A DNA stretch of 64,000 bases from Diplocarpon mali (GCA_024741835.1 JAENRP010000072.1:62001-126000), one strand, 5' to 3'. Counted from the first letter of the stretch, positions 21,633 through 34,164 are shown. Made by a program: numbers and translations. The notes: generated from the letters alone by a model not told the origin.

Positions 21633-24220
21633 ATGCGCTGGACGACATATGTATTAGCTACAGCAGCAATCATTGAAGCATCGACTTTGAAACCGCCTGT
21701 AATTCCTTTGACTGTGCGAAATCCATATCTAAGTACCTGGCTCGGCAATGCTAGAGGACAGCCATGGGACCAGTGGCCGATATTCTGGACCGGGCAGGAG
21801 GTTTGAGGATCCATTTGATTTTGTTTGGGAATAGCTGCACATGCTAATTGTATGTCAGGTGGGACTGTCAGTTCTAGCAGCGGCTGCAAAGGCCGATACG
21901 GTGTATCCGCTGTTGGGACGACCTCAGGATTCGTTACCGGAGTCTGGGGAGACCTTCAATGTTTCCTATCCGACGTATTTGGGAGCTACATTTGATGCCT
22001 CGACTACGAACCTTACATACCAGATTCCTGCCCCGAACCCGTCCCACGAATCCGCTGAGATTATCCTCTCGTTCCTCTCTCCAGTAACACCTACGTCTAC
22101 GCTTCGACAATCTATACCCGCTTCATACTTGGCAGTACATGTGAGCGGGAGCTTCGACATCGATGTTTATATTGATATGAACGGGCTATGGGTCAGTGCC
22201 AACCGGGGCAATGAGATTGTCTGGGAACTAAGCCAGAGCAAAGCGTCTGCTGCGGTTGAGCCAGGACTGAAGACTTGGGAAATCAAGAGGAAAGTAGAGC
22301 AACTGCTGACCGAAGATGCTGATCGAGGAGAATGGGGTACGCTGTACTTCACCGGTCCCGCAGATGTAAGACACGAAGCTGGAACTTCTGCTCTACTAAG
22401 ACAAAGGTTCTCTCGAACCAGGACTCTTCAGAATCACGTGGATCGGAACTTTAGATCGATCATGGATGAAGAGCCCGTATTTGCATTCGTAAAGTCCTTC
22501 AAGCTCAATGGCGCCCCTACGGCAGGAGGCCATGCTTATGACAGCGTCCTCTTTACAATCGCTCATGTTCAAGATCCCGTTATCCAGTTCGCATCCGCTC
22601 GTGGGATGACCTTGATGCGCCCATTGTGGGCAAGTTACTACCTCACAGCTGAAGAGCTGCTCGAGTTCCACTATCATGATTTCGGCGAGGCTTTCAAACT
22701 GGCCAGCAATTATTCTGGCCAGCTTGAAATCGATGCACTTAAATCAGGATCAGAGGATTACAAGGACATTCTTGCGCTGAGCGCCAGACAAGTCCTCGGT
22801 GCCTGTAGTTTTGCAGGAACTCCAGAGGAACCACTTATCTTCTTCAAAGAAATCTCGTCTGATGGAAATATGAATACGGTCGATGTCATCTACCCAGCTT
22901 TCCCATGGTTTCTGTATACCAACCCGAGATGGCTGGCGTACCTAATGGATCCTCTCATTGAACATATGCTCAGTGGCCAATACCCGTAAGTCGTTGTCTT
23001 TAATCATCCAGATCTTGTCTGACAGAGTCTAGGAACGACTATACTATGCATGATCTTGGTGCAAGTTTTCCAAATGCCACGGGACATCCGGATGGCCGGG
23101 ATGAGTATATGCCTGTTGAAGAGTGTGGTAATATGCTTATCCTGGGACTTGCTCTCGTCAACTCATTCAAGTATGATACGGAGCCCGCTAGTGTTTGGTC
23201 TGCTGATGGCAACGATAAATATGTTGAACTTGCAGACGGGTCGGCTTTTCCTCTCCACATCGATGCTAATGGAATGGACGATGCCTTTGGAGGGCCGATC
23301 TCAGTCAAGGGAGAGAAGCAAGCCGAGAAATGGATTCGAAAATCCTATCAATTGTGGAAACAATGGACAGGCTACCTTGTTCGGGAGACCTTAATTCCAG
23401 CAACCCAACTTTCGACTGATGATTTTGCCGGCTGGCTAGCAAACCAGACGAACCTCGCCTTGAAGGGTATCATTGGTATTCGGGCAATGTCTGAGATCGC
23501 AGAGCTTGTAGGAGAGACTAAAGATGCAAAGTTCTATCGGAACGTGTCCGAGACATATATAAAGATATGGGAAGAAGAATACGCCATCTCTCGAGATGGA
23601 ACACATGCAAAGCTGGCATATACTTGGTTTGGTAGTTGGACAACATTGTACAACTTGTTCGCGGACTCGTTGTTGTGTTTCCATCTTCCCTCTAGCGCAA
23701 GTGGAGACTCGAGTACATCCCAGAAACCAGCTGGCGATGCTGTAGCCTCTAAAACTGGGTTTGTGTCGGATAAAATCTACAAGATTCAGAGCGATTGGTA
23801 CCACGTCGTCCGCCAGCGATATGGATTACCTCTGGATAGCAGGCACCTGTACACGAAGAGTGACTGGGAGTTTTTCGCAGTTGCTGTGGCTAGCAAACAA
23901 GTCCGGGAGGAGGTCGTCGAATCAATCGCATTGTGGATTAATGAAACATCGACCGGTATGCACTCCTCCATCCTCGAAAATGCCCGGGCCTTTCGCTTGC
24001 AGCTAACACTGACCTTGAACTAGACCTGCCCATGACTGATTTGTATGATACGGAAGGAGATGGCGGGTTCCCTGGGATTTCATTCAAGGCGAGGCCCGTT
24101 GTTGGGGGCCATTTCGCCTTCCTAGCTTTAGAGAGAGCTTGTGGTGGGAAAGCTGTTGCAGGGTTGAGTTTCTTGGATGATGAACCCCCAAGAAATTTTG
24201 ACCTTGATGGGGAGTTGTAG
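21633..24220 (+). CDS. gtaA: Secreted glutaminase A
   Basis: Four exons, 21633-21800, 21859-22985, 23033-23955 and 24024-24220, encode 804 residues. Fungal GtaA hydrolyses extracellular glutamine to glutamate and ammonia. Exon 1 gives a signal peptide (MRWTTYVLATAAII) and the PLTVRNPYLSTWL and FWTGQ blocks typical of this family. The later architecture matches DUF4964-DUF5127-DUF4965-DUF1793: WVSANRGNEI, DEEPVFAF, TAEELLEFHYHDF, the HDLGASFPNATGH and MPVEECGNML blocks, YTWFGSWTTLYN, and the end block ARPVVGGHFA. Introns are 58, 47 and 68 nt; intron 1 has a TGCTAAT branch site. Every join restores a conserved family segment, so the model is firm. It is somewhat longer than the roughly 690-residue Aspergillus enzyme. 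Confidence 0.92.
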
Positions 24221-24836
24221 GACTAGTCAAGGTGTTTGTTTATCGTATATATGCAAAAACAGATCTATGCTTAACTACTAGACAGGCTGCTTGCGAGCAG
24301 TTCAATGAGTACTTCTCCATTCCAGTGACTCGACGAGTTCGCAAAATAGACTTTCAAAGGATCACGTACTCACGTGACAACTCCAAAATATCACGCCGGT
24401 GCTGAAAAAAGAGCATGAGAATTAAGACATGAACCTGCATGAGTGTAGTGCGAGCTAAGTACCTGTAACAGAGGTGTCTGTAGTTGATAGGTTGAGCAAG
24501 TAATTTTTGATTCACACAGCTCAGGGGTGGAAAAGCAACTGGAGTTGTCAGATTGTGTCTTGGCTCGGAATGCACGCTAATTTAGCGTAATGCTAGTAAA
24601 ATTTAGTGAGGCCGCGAAGGTATCTGTCTTTTCTTCGCAACACGTCTTGTCCACTCTCCCAACCACGATTTCCCCTTCAACAACCATTCCCATCTCCAAT
24701 CATCATCGAGATACTTGCATTACATACCTGCGATACTCAAGCTGCCATCAGCTCTTGTGTTACGCGTTGGACTTGACAGCTTTCGATAGCTTGTTAACAC
24801 CTTGCCCCAACCCCTTGAACAGACAGTTTCTTCATC
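24221..24836. other. Intergenic region between gtaA and the RRM gene
   Basis: The left part is the 3' flank of gtaA. The right part, rich in C and T (about 24640-24830), looks like the pyrimidine-rich promoter and leader of the RRM gene. No coding region is supported. Confidence 0.55.
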
Positions 24837-25955
24837 ATGGCATCCATGGATTACGAGAATGAGAACGGCACCCGTTATGAAGGTATGCGATCAAAACCCC
24901 CGCTCTTTATCGATCCGTGCATACCTCGCGGATTCGGAAAACCAATGCTGATATGATTCGACGCGAAGAAGAAGCACCTCGATATGAGCGCGATCGCAGC
25001 GCCTCACCTCGACCAGCGCGCCGGGAAAGCCCTCGTGGAGGCCCTCGTCGCTCTGCGTCCCCCAGTGGCAACGGTCATGCAGACAGCCGGTCAGTACATT
25101 ATCGCGGTTGATGGCCTGCTTCAACTAACAATAACAGTGGCCCGCCTAAGAATGATCGTAGCGCTCCCCAAGATGATGGCGCCATCAACCCAGGTTCCAA
25201 CCTCTTCGTCACCGGCATCCACCCGCGTCTCTCAGAACAAGAGGTGACCCGCCTCTTCGAGAAGTATGGTGATGTTGAGAAGTGCCAGATCATGCTTGAC
25301 CCCCACACCAAGGAATCTCGTGGCTTTGGCTTCGTGAAGATGGTGACTGCTGATCAAGCTGATGCCGCGAAAGAAGGTCTCCAGGGTGAGGTTATCGAAG
25401 GCCGCACCTTGAGCATCGAGAAGGCCCGTCGCTCCCGCCCACGGACCCCTACTCCTGGAAAGTATTTTGGGCCACCCAAGAGAGGCAAGAATCTTAGCTC
25501 CCTTTGCTGTGAAACAACTGACTAAGTGAACAGAAGACGATGGCGGCCGTGGCCCGCCGCCAGGACGCTATGGAGATCGATACGACGATCGCCGCCGCGG
25601 AGGTGGAGGTTATGGAGGACGTGACTACGACCGTGGATATGGAGGACGCCGAGACGACCGCGACAGAGGTTATGGCTATGGTGGTAGAGACCGTGACGAT
25701 TACCGTGGTGGCGGCACCGACCGATACTCTCGCGACGATCGATACAGCCGTGGCGGAGATGACAGACGCGGAGGCGGAGGAGGATATGGAGGCGGACGTG
25801 ATTACGATCGAGGTGATCGAGGTGATCGTGGTTCTGCCCGTGACGCTCCTCCAGCCGGCGGATATGGTGACCCAGCTCCTCGTGGAGAAGGCCGGGAACA
25901 ACCATACGGAGGTAGAAGCTACGATGACGAGAGATTCTCCCGTCGTGAATTCTAA
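24837..25955 (+). CDS. Tra2-like RNA-binding protein (RRM plus Arg/Gly/Tyr-rich tail)
   Basis: Four exons, 24837-24882, 24969-25089, 25138-25484 and 25534-25955, encode 311 residues. The N-terminus is a short RS-type segment (RDRSASPRP, RRSASPSG). One RRM spans about 77-154, with RNP2 LFVTGI at 78-83 and RNP1 RGFGFVKM at 117-124. The tail is an Arg/Gly/Tyr/Asp-rich low-complexity region (YGGRDYDRGYGG) ending in FSRREF. This layout matches Transformer-2-like SR splicing factors, which bind exonic enhancers. Intron 3 (25485-25533) begins with GC, not GT (AG|GCAAGA); only this join opens the glycine-rich tail. The acceptor of intron 1 is ambiguous by 3 bases, so one Glu more or less is possible. 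Confidence 0.9.
25485..25533 (+). other. GC-AG intron of the Tra2-like gene
   Basis: The donor is AG|GCAAGA, the known GC-AG subclass consensus, and the acceptor is GAACAG. The 49-nt length equals that of the neighbouring GT-AG introns. Without this splice the frame stops at 25525 and the glycine-rich tail is lost. Confidence 0.8.
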
Positions 25956-27536
25956 TTGCTGACCAACATAGGTGACCGCGCTGCTCGATAAATTCGCACG
26001 ATACGAGCACGACAAAGGCTTTGGATCTGCTGCGACATTTATTGATGCACGTGCACCTCTATCAGTGCATTAATTTTCTTTTGTACTCGTCGTGGTCCAT
26101 GGCTTCGCGCGGCGGAAAATGCCATAAAAACGAGTGTTTCTGTTACAGTCTCGGCGGATCGAGCGAACTTCGGCTCATTGGAATGACTTCATCGGATGTT
26201 GTGGTTTCATTTTTGCTTTGTCTACGGTTCTCTTCGGCACGACAATTCGGTCACGTTGGGCAGGTTCGGCTTTTTCCTGGAACAAATATCTGGGTTCTTC
26301 GCGTCACGAAATCAGCCCTGAGTAATCAGCACCTCAAATTTCCTCATGTACCACTATTGCAGCTTGCGCTGGGAGTCTCACATTTTCGGGCCAATCCGCC
26401 ATGCCTTTCGGAGCTGTATTTCCGACTTCGTCGTCTTTAGTCGCCAGAACAGAAATTCGAAAAGCACACAAAACACCGCTCAACCGCAATTCCGTGATCC
26501 AAAAACAACAGCATGTATCTCTTTCGAGCACTGATGAATAAACAGCGAATTTTCCAACGTGCTCCGCTCGCTCATGCTGCTCAATCTTCGGATTGATCAT
26601 TGCCACCATCCCCGTCTTCTCATGCGCCATAATCCTAGAGGCAACTAGTCTTTTAACAGCTCTTCCATCATACCACTCAATATCCGTACTCGCAGATACT
26701 TTCAAACCCCTCCGCCAACCCATGATCAGAAAAAGAAACTTATCCAGATCCATGCTTGTCAGTGCTTGAGAGTCTGGAATAAGGTAACACCCCCGATGTG
26801 CCGAACGGTGGCTGATATCCATGCGCTCTCCAGGTTGATAAAGACGACATTATACTCCCTTTGACATTGATATGCTATACCTACTCGTGTTTCTTAAATT
26901 AATGTGTCCAATAGGTGGCGCATGATAAATGTGGCTGATCGACTTCACCCTTGAATGTGGCGTTGCTGCTTTCATTTGTAGAGGGCTTGAATCAGGGTAT
27001 AGCACGCTAGATGTGAAGTGCCTGAGGTTAGAACTTTGTTACATAGGTAGGTAGAAATTTGCAATACCGTGTTGAGGTAATATTGAACTGTATCATTCCA
27101 GCTTGAGGTCGTCGACTACAATTAGAACTCGCCTACAGTATGCAATATCGAGTCCTTGCTTTGTTTTTATGGCAAAATTGTTCAAGTTGCGTGCGTAGAG
27201 AAGGATTAATGTAACTCACTACTATATGCACAACGAAGAAAGTCAAAATGAAGCAGCTTTATTCTGTTATTGTCTTCTCACGGTTATTTTTTCCGCTCTC
27301 CCTCGCAGCAATTGCTTGATATTCTCTTCAATATTACCAGCTTGTACCAGATCACCTCACGGTGGAATCCCCCAGGTCCTACTTCGCTCTCGAGCACAAG
27401 ACGCCACTTGCCGAGCAAACCACCTCTCTCTCCCTCCCGCATACACGTTCAAATACAGAGCTTGCAACAAGCTTGCAGCCACTTAAGAGCAGGAAATATA
27501 CAGGATGTGATACAAGAGCTCAGATCGAGACAAGAC
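25956..27536. other. Intergenic region downstream of the Tra2-like gene
   Basis: Apart from one uncertain minus-strand frame (26334-26822), no gene is supported. From 26.85 to 27.25 kb the DNA is AT-rich and closed in all frames. The region ends in the 3' flank of the converging minus-strand gene. Confidence 0.5.
26334..26822 (-). CDS. Hypothetical protein (162 aa), uncertain
   Basis: An ATG-started frame with mixed amino-acid composition and no recognised domain. The middle part looks protein-like (YDGRAVKRLVASRIMAHEKTGM), but nothing supports splicing or a family. It could be a small orphan gene, a remnant, or a chance frame. Confidence 0.25.
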   Translation of the reverse strand: MDISHRSAHRGCYLIPDSQALTSMDLDKFLFLIMGWRRGLKVSASTDIEWYDGRAVKRLVASRIMAHEKTGMVAMINPKIEQHERAEHVGKFAVYSSVLERDTCCCFWITELRLSGVLCAFRISVLATKDDEVGNTAPKGMADWPENVRLPAQAAIVVHEEI

Positions 27537-29816
27537 TCAGATCCAGTTCCCCGACATCCTGCTCCCCTCCCCTACCTCATCGGACTCTTCGCACGATAGC
27601 GCGAGACCATAATCCGAGTCCGAGGCTCTGACTCTGTCGTACCCATACATAGCTCTCTTCTCCAGCGCTCTGATGTCTGTGTCTGCTCTACCTGTACCCA
27701 TCGGCCCTCCTCTCGAAACCTCCTTCTGGTTAGCATTCTCTTCAAAATCGTCGCTTATTTCTCGCGATTTCCGATTCTGAAGACCAGGACTCCACATTTT
27801 GTGTAGACTGCTGAATCGAGGCAGCGTTTTGACGGGTGAGGGCGTGCGACACATCCATTCGGATTCCGAGAGCGAGAGAGAGGTCGTCTGGCCTGAAAAG
27901 GAAGATTGCTCTGCGTCAGGGCTGGCGTCTCCGGAGAAAAGAGAGAGCGTAGAGAAGGTTTGTTTGGGGGGTCCGGAGGGCGCTGGGCATGGCGAGTCTG
28001 GGGTCAGGGTTTGGTTCTGGGAACTAGTTGACGGTTTGGAGAGGCGCGTTCCTGGGGACAGACGGCTTCTTCGTACATTGACGTTCTGCATTGAGAAGAG
28101 CGAAGTGACTGGTGGGGAAGCGATACCGCGGCGTTTTGAGGATTTGCTGGATGCTGATGGGAGGGGCGAGCCTTTGAAGGGGGAAGCGCTGGGGACCGGG
28201 GGAAAGTCAGAGGGTGAGAGTGAGGGTGATGGGTGATGAGGGTTTGGCGAGTAGACGTCGACGAGTTCTGCAACGCCTAGAATGGGGGGCTGGGAACAGT
28301 TAGCCTGTACTTCCGGATTGCTGGTGGCCTTAGATGTTTCTAGCTCTGTCTAGGCATTCGTGATTTGTTGTGGCCCTGGCGGTACGTGCAATTGGACCTC
28401 GTCAGAAAGAAGTACGAACCTCAGGTGACAAACTATCTCTGTCCAATTCTTGAAGAAGAGACGGGGCAATAGACGGCGCATGAGACATTCCAGATGAAGT
28501 TCTCGAATGACTAACAGAAGCGACAGAATACTTTCTCAGATGGCGTCTCAGCGAAGTCGAGGAGCTGTCCCGGCTTGGGATCTCTGGCAAAGGACGACCC
28601 AACCAAGGCGGGCTTTGTTTCGGTGATATCGGCTTGTCGATAACAGCAACTGAGAACTTGGACATTGACGGCTCGGGACTTCCTCGCACTAATGGAACGC
28701 CAAAGTCTGATCTCTTCTTGTCTCGACGGTTCGTGGGCCGCTCCGGGCTGTCATCGAAGACGGATGTCAACCATGGATCACCAACGATTGCCGAGGACAA
28801 AGAGGGTTTCAGCTGTTCCTCTTTTTGGCGTTCATTCTCCACATCTTCTTCAAATTCTGTTTGTAGATCTGGGGCAACTGCTGTTAGAAAGTAGTCGCTT
28901 GGAGATGATATCAGGGTTCTGGGGTGGTTCTCCGGAATTAGCTGCAAATTTGTGAGGCTGTCCCAGCTACGATAGTGGAACTTGAATGTTACAAATGGAT
29001 TTTCTTTAGGATCTTTGAGGTGCCAATCGTAGAACTTTGCATCCTGGGGCCTTTCCAACAATCCACCGCTTGGCATACTAGGAACAAGCATATTAGCACT
29101 GTGCCCGACCATCTGCTATACTGCTTGATTGGAAATCTGGAAACTGATGGAAGACTCACACAAGTCCGTAGCCTTCCTGATTCTTAAAGTCGGTCGGCTT
29201 GGGCAGTCTTCTCTTTCGACCCCTGGCGCGAAACACCATAATCTCAATCAAACCACCATCACTCGCAGCAGACCGCTCCTCGTCCTCGTGCCCAAATATG
29301 AAAATTCGTGCTTCTGTTCCCATGTTCTTAAAGACAATACCTTCGTGCTTGTAGTTCCATCTGTCGCTCGGCTCAAAGAGTCCCCGCATTACCTGGCCAC
29401 TCGGTCTTGTATTCGCATTCGTACCCCATGATGTGATATGTCTGCCATTCATAAAGAGCTTGAAATAGAACCATTCTGAGTGCAACGCAGCCGCCTTGAC
29501 GATGTTGTATCGAATCCAGAACCGTGTTGCTGCCCACCAGTAAGCTAATGCTATTGCTTTTGAGTTCTTGAGATCTCGAAATACCTGGCATAGATGGGAT
29601 GTAGACAGAGACCACCGATTGCCTCCCAAGCAGACGATCGGCCTTGCTATCGGACGAAGCTGACGGCGGGGTCCAGTCATAGGCTTTTGGAGGGCCTCTG
29701 CGCGGGTCGGGGCTACGATACGTAAATTGCGAGCTCTCGGGATGTGGAAACTCTGGATGTGTCTTTAACTGCACTTGTGACACGATTGAGATCTCGATAC
29801 CTCGGTGAGTAGGCAT
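27537..29816 (-). CDS. Conserved fungal protein of unknown function
   Basis: Four exons, 29816-29585, 29529-29160, 29077-28416 and 28276-27537, encode 667 residues with phases that close exactly. The N-terminal ~275 residues match a pattern I know from many filamentous ascomycetes: a start MPTHRGIEISIVSQ, SVVSVYIPSMP, RFWIRYNI, YFKLFMNGRHITSWG, a glycine/acidic loop, EIMVFRARGRKRR, and FVTFKFHYRSW. The predicted fold is beta-rich and globular. No function is known to me. Residues 290-667 are Ser/Pro-rich, acidic and probably disordered, with several SP/TP sites that kinases could target. The intron 3 donor (GTACTT) is weak, yet it is the only one that restores a continuous frame (EVR then VAELVDVYSPN). 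Confidence 0.8.
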
Positions 29817-30493
29817 TGCGCTGGCAATGGATTGCGGCGTTGTTGTATGTCTGGGTGCGATATTCTTCGCGCGACGGAGACGAAGTGTTGTGGTTACCCA
29901 AATTTGGAAGTCAACAACGGAGGCTCGCTAATTCACCAAAACGGAATTTGATATTGACTAACACTGAACGTCCAAAAATATCATGAATATTGGTATAGGT
30001 GTTAAATGAAATTTATGAACAGTTCTCTCCTAATACAAAACTTTGGAAATAGCAAAGACACGTTGGTATATCTTACTCCACCCAGAGCCATAGAAGAAAT
30101 CGATGGATTGTGTATCACGCTCATGTCATGAGCGCTAGATCTTTTGGAAAGCATACATAGGCATACAAATGGCGCATATTTTGAGATCATTTAGAGCTGC
30201 ACGGTGCCAACAAAACATTGTAAGAGTTCAATCGAATATCTCGGTCAGTGCAGACAGAAATTACAACACAGCAGCATTTTATATTCAGGCCACAATTCCT
30301 ACTCGGAGGATTGACACGCACAAGTGAATCGAGACGCAAGGAACCACGTTCTACCAACCTTGAGGAGAAAAGTACCAGCCAGCGATGTTTCACCATACTT
30401 CTGTGGCCGTCATACATACGTACTCCATGCTTCAAACAGCTATGGCTGCTTTCAATAATGTGGCATTCACCATTTACATACAAGTCTGCCCGC
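29817..30493. other. Intergenic, AT-rich
   Basis: This holds the promoter of the unknown-function gene and the 3' flank of NDUFS5. No coding signal is present. Confidence 0.6.
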
Positions 30494-31025
30494 TCACTTG
30501 CCAAGTACAGCTTTGGTATCCTCCTCCTTGTCTAACAGTCCCAAATTCCGGATCGCGCCCGCCTTAGGCCCATCGTCTCGGGGGTTCGCAGCAGCAGCTT
30601 TTCGGTATGCTTGTTGTATCGATCGTACTCTTGTAGCCTAATTGAAGATAGTCAGTCCATGCATGTAGCTCCGGGATGGCCGGAATTCGCCCATGGCATT
30701 CGCCCACCTCCTTCTTGTGGTGCAAGCATTCGTAGTAATCCTCCAAAACTGGCCCACAAATCTTCTTTCCTGAATCATCGTCGTTCGTGGTATTGACGAC
30801 GTAGCAAGCTAGAACCTCTTGCCAGTATGGAAAGCACCGACTTACTCCTATAGAGAATTGTCAGCTATGGAATCCAAGTCATTGCCTCTGGTCTCCTCAA
30901 TCATTAAACATCCCGGCTGAGGAGACGAAGAAGATTCAAAGCACATCGAAGGAAGCAGAGTCGGCGGTGTCATCTTTAAACAGCATTGGGAACTTACCTC
31001 CATTGAGACCGAATCCAGAAGACAT
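30494..31025 (-). CDS. NDUFS5: NADH:ubiquinone oxidoreductase 15 kDa subunit (NDUFS5-like)
   Basis: Three exons, 31025-30998, 30847-30708 and 30637-30494, encode 103 residues, missed by single-frame searches because no exon exceeds 144 nt. The protein is an accessory subunit of mitochondrial respiratory complex I on the intermembrane-space side. It begins MSSGFGLNGG and has a twin CX9C motif: Cys14-X9-Cys24 (in CFPYWQEVLAC) and Cys40-X9-Cys50 (in CGPVLEDYYEC). The family block CLHHKKEATRVRSIQQAYRK follows, with AIRNLGLLDKEE near the end. Twin CX9C proteins are imported by the Mia40 disulfide relay. Introns are 150 and 70 nt; the first starts 28 nt into the coding sequence. It is divergent from the Sec39 gene, 198 bp away. 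Confidence 0.95.
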
Positions 31026-31223
31026 CTTGTATGATCAATTCGGCGTGTTTTTTCTACTAATTGGGGAGTAGGAGGCTGAATTGGAACGTTGCGGAGGCCC
31101 GCACCCGCTTTCCTTAGTGCCTCAGGCTAGTAGAAATTTGGCAGACGGACAGCTGGACTTCCTACTTTCAGCAAATCGGTGAAATGAGATGTTGCCCCTC
31201 GTCGCCGAGCAAAAAGTCCAGAT
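31026..31223. promoter_or_regulatory. Divergent promoter between NDUFS5 and Sec39 genes
   Basis: Only 198 bp separate the two start codons, so both genes probably share this promoter. I see no clear TATA box. Confidence 0.5.
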
Positions 31224-34164
31224 ATGACAGAAACAGATATCTCTCCAGCTAAATCTGTCCTTTTGGCAGTTCAGTTTGCTACCAAAGGGCAGATACCAAC
31301 ACTTCGAAACCTCGTTTTTCATCATCGCAAGACATTACATACTGAATTAGTCCTCCGCATTCTCCTCAGCCACCTTCCCGAAAGCCTCGATTCGTCGGAA
31401 TATGTACCTTTGTTGGAAGAACTAGAGTCTGGCAGCATAAGAGGAGATCTAGGAGCTTCCATTGATATCTCCTTCGTTCGCGAACTCAGCAATTTAGATG
31501 CGAATAAGAAAGTCCGGAAACTAGGTCTCCTGCCACTACTATGGCCAGATGCCCCAGGAGATGCCCCGGCAGAGCCTCTCGTCCTCTTTCTCATACACCG
31601 ATCTCTACGCATAGACCAGAATACTGGTCTGATTACTCAACTCCCTCAGCTTCTAGCTCCTTTCCTACACTTGTCTATTTATCTTAGGATCTGGACGATA
31701 TCAACTGTGCTTCCACTACTACGTCTGAACTACGAATACTATCCGGATAAAGCTACGGCGTTGTCTATACACGATTTCGAAAGTTTAGACGATCGTGCTG
31801 GCGTCTCTCTGTTATTGGGAAATACCGGCCGTGCCCAAACAAATGATTCGACCTCCGATCCTACTGTCGGACGAGATCTTAGAGGCTTGATTGGGCCATT
31901 TCTATACGGGGACAACAGAAAAAAGCGGAGGAAAGTGCTGCGAAGCTTATCACCCAGTCTGCAGTCCGTCGAACCACTTGAAGACATTGCCTCAGATCAT
32001 AAATACCTTGGATGGGAAGAGGTATTCCAGTGGATAAATAATCAAGCTGGGGTTTCTTGGGATACAGCAGTGGAAGTGGTAGACCAATGGGATGGGCCTG
32101 GAGACGTGGATCTTGGAGGATATGATGATGGGACGGTGTGGCTGGACGAAGACGACCAACTACATCTCGAGACACGGTATGCTCGCTCTGTGCTCGCTAC
32201 AGCCTATCTTGTTTCTGAAGAGTCCGAGGCAGCATTGAATGGAGTGCAGCGTATCTTGATGCGAATTATCACTCTTTTGGACCAAGATAGAATACCGACT
32301 TTGCAAGCTGCTTGTGCCCTACTGTCTCCCGCCTCAGATATCATAGACAAATCTGATCTTTTGTCGCCGAAGAACCTTTCGTCCTTGCGAAACGATTTAT
32401 TGGACGACCAGAATCCGCTTACTGCGCCGAAAGAAGGCTCGATCAAATTACTCCATGCCCTCTTGATCAGTGCATTCCTGTGTACGAGAGCGAAATTCCC
32501 AATTAGTATCAGGCGGGCAGGAGAGCTTGCCCTTCTGCAGGATGAACTTGAGCAGAAGAATGCTTTTCAAAGTCTAGTTCATCACATTGCCAATGGTCCT
32601 AAAGAAGATGATAAATACTGGATACGAGCCAGGAATGAGATTCTGTGGCTATGGAACTGGGGTGCGGAGGAGCTCTCGGGAGCTACCAATACCTTAAAGG
32701 GAAGGGGCATCTTTGGACAGCTCTCCAAAGAATTTATCGAGGAAGAGGTCTTCAAGATGTTCCTGATAAACACCCGTATGTACCTTCTCTCCTATGTAAT
32801 CGAAATCGAGATACTGATTTCAAAGGATATACGCTCGCCCGTTCAGTCTATGAGAAAAGCATAGACCGGCCGTTACCAAAGCAAGTGCTTCATGAAGCTA
32901 TTGTCTCCACGATTATGAACGCCTATGATAATGCGACGAATGCGAACAAAACCCGAGGCGGGCTGAAGAAATGCGAGGATATGTAATTATTATGATCTTC
33001 AGTACGAAGAGATGCTAATGTGCGCGCAGACTACATTCTTTTCACGAGATTCTAGACGGGTCGGAGAGCCACGAGGAGATAACATACTTGATTCGACTGA
33101 CACACAACATTGGGAAGTACCGCCTTGTGTTCAAGCAAGGCGAGCCCTTCAGACCTGTCAGCCTCCGAGTCCATAGCGATCCCATCTCAATCATCGGAAA
33201 AATACTGGACCAAAACCCGAGAAGCTATACTAAGATGAGAGATATGGTCGACATAGGCAAAGACATGGTCATGGCAGGTCTAACACGTATGAAATCAGCA
33301 ACAGGAAACATGCCACGAAAGCAGCAAAAGGCAATTGCTGAAAAGCGTGTTGTCAGTATGTGCATAGATGCTGCGCTTGCCGAGGATGATTTCGAAACTG
33401 CATACTCATACGTGGTGACCAGTCTGAGAGAAATCGCTGGCCGAGCTCATGCCCGGTGCCCCGACTTGGAGAGAAATAATTTGGGCTTGTTTGCAGAACC
33501 CGCTCCGAAGGTTCTTGACGACTGGTCCTGGCGAGCAGCATTGCAAGCTGGAAAGTATGAGCGGACAACGAACAGTCTTAAACCCACGCACCTGGGAAAC
33601 ACCAGTGGGGACCTCGATATCCGGCACCTTGAGCAGCGCATGGATTGTCTATCGCAGGCTCTACGATTAGCTCCAAGAGCCACCCTGCAGGAAATCTTGA
33701 ATGTTTATCGTCGTTGCGAAGAGAAGTTGGAGATTCTCACGAAGAAGGAAGCAGCAGAAGAGGCGAAGTGGGATGCTGAAGGTAAAGGGCAAAAAATGCC
33801 AGGCGGCTTCGTAGAGACGTCAATGAAACAGAATGTTACGGCGAGTAGTTCTCGGGCAGCCGAAGAGGCTCCTATGTCTCTGTTTGATCTCTCTCGCGCC
33901 AGCGTGTCTCGGGCTCAGAGTGGATTATCTGCTCTCTCGATGCTGAGAGGTAGTACTAGTACTACGCACGAAGCCATAAGGCCAGATTCCGGAGCAAGCG
34001 GGGAATTATCGCGAGCCTCGACACAAGAATCTGCTGGAAACAGGGGACCAATGAGGAAGAGAGACCAGTTGAAAAATGTGGCAGTAGGTGGACTTGCCAG
34101 TGGAGTAGGATGGTTACTTGGCGCTCCGCCTGTGAATCGTGACGAAGACGGAGATGGGCACTAG
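31224..34164 (+). CDS. sec39: Sec39-domain secretory pathway protein (Dsl1 complex)
   Basis: Three exons, 31224-32775, 32826-32982 and 33030-34164, encode 947 residues. Sec39 is part of the Dsl1 tethering complex, which receives Golgi-derived COPI vesicles at the ER. The long alpha-solenoid domain covers about residues 10-770. Family-like segments include the opening SPAKSVLLAVQFATKGQIPTL, LGLLPLLWPD, the tract around WEEVFQWINNQAGVSWDTA, YARSVLATAYLVSEESE, and RARNEILWLWNWGAE. The C-terminal ~170 residues are Ser/Ala-rich, with a second coiled segment (EEKLEILTKKEAAEEAKW). They end in a glycine-rich hydrophobic stretch (VAVGGLASGVGWLLGAPP), which is an unusual tail for the family. Both introns are short (50 and 47 nt). 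Confidence 0.92.
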
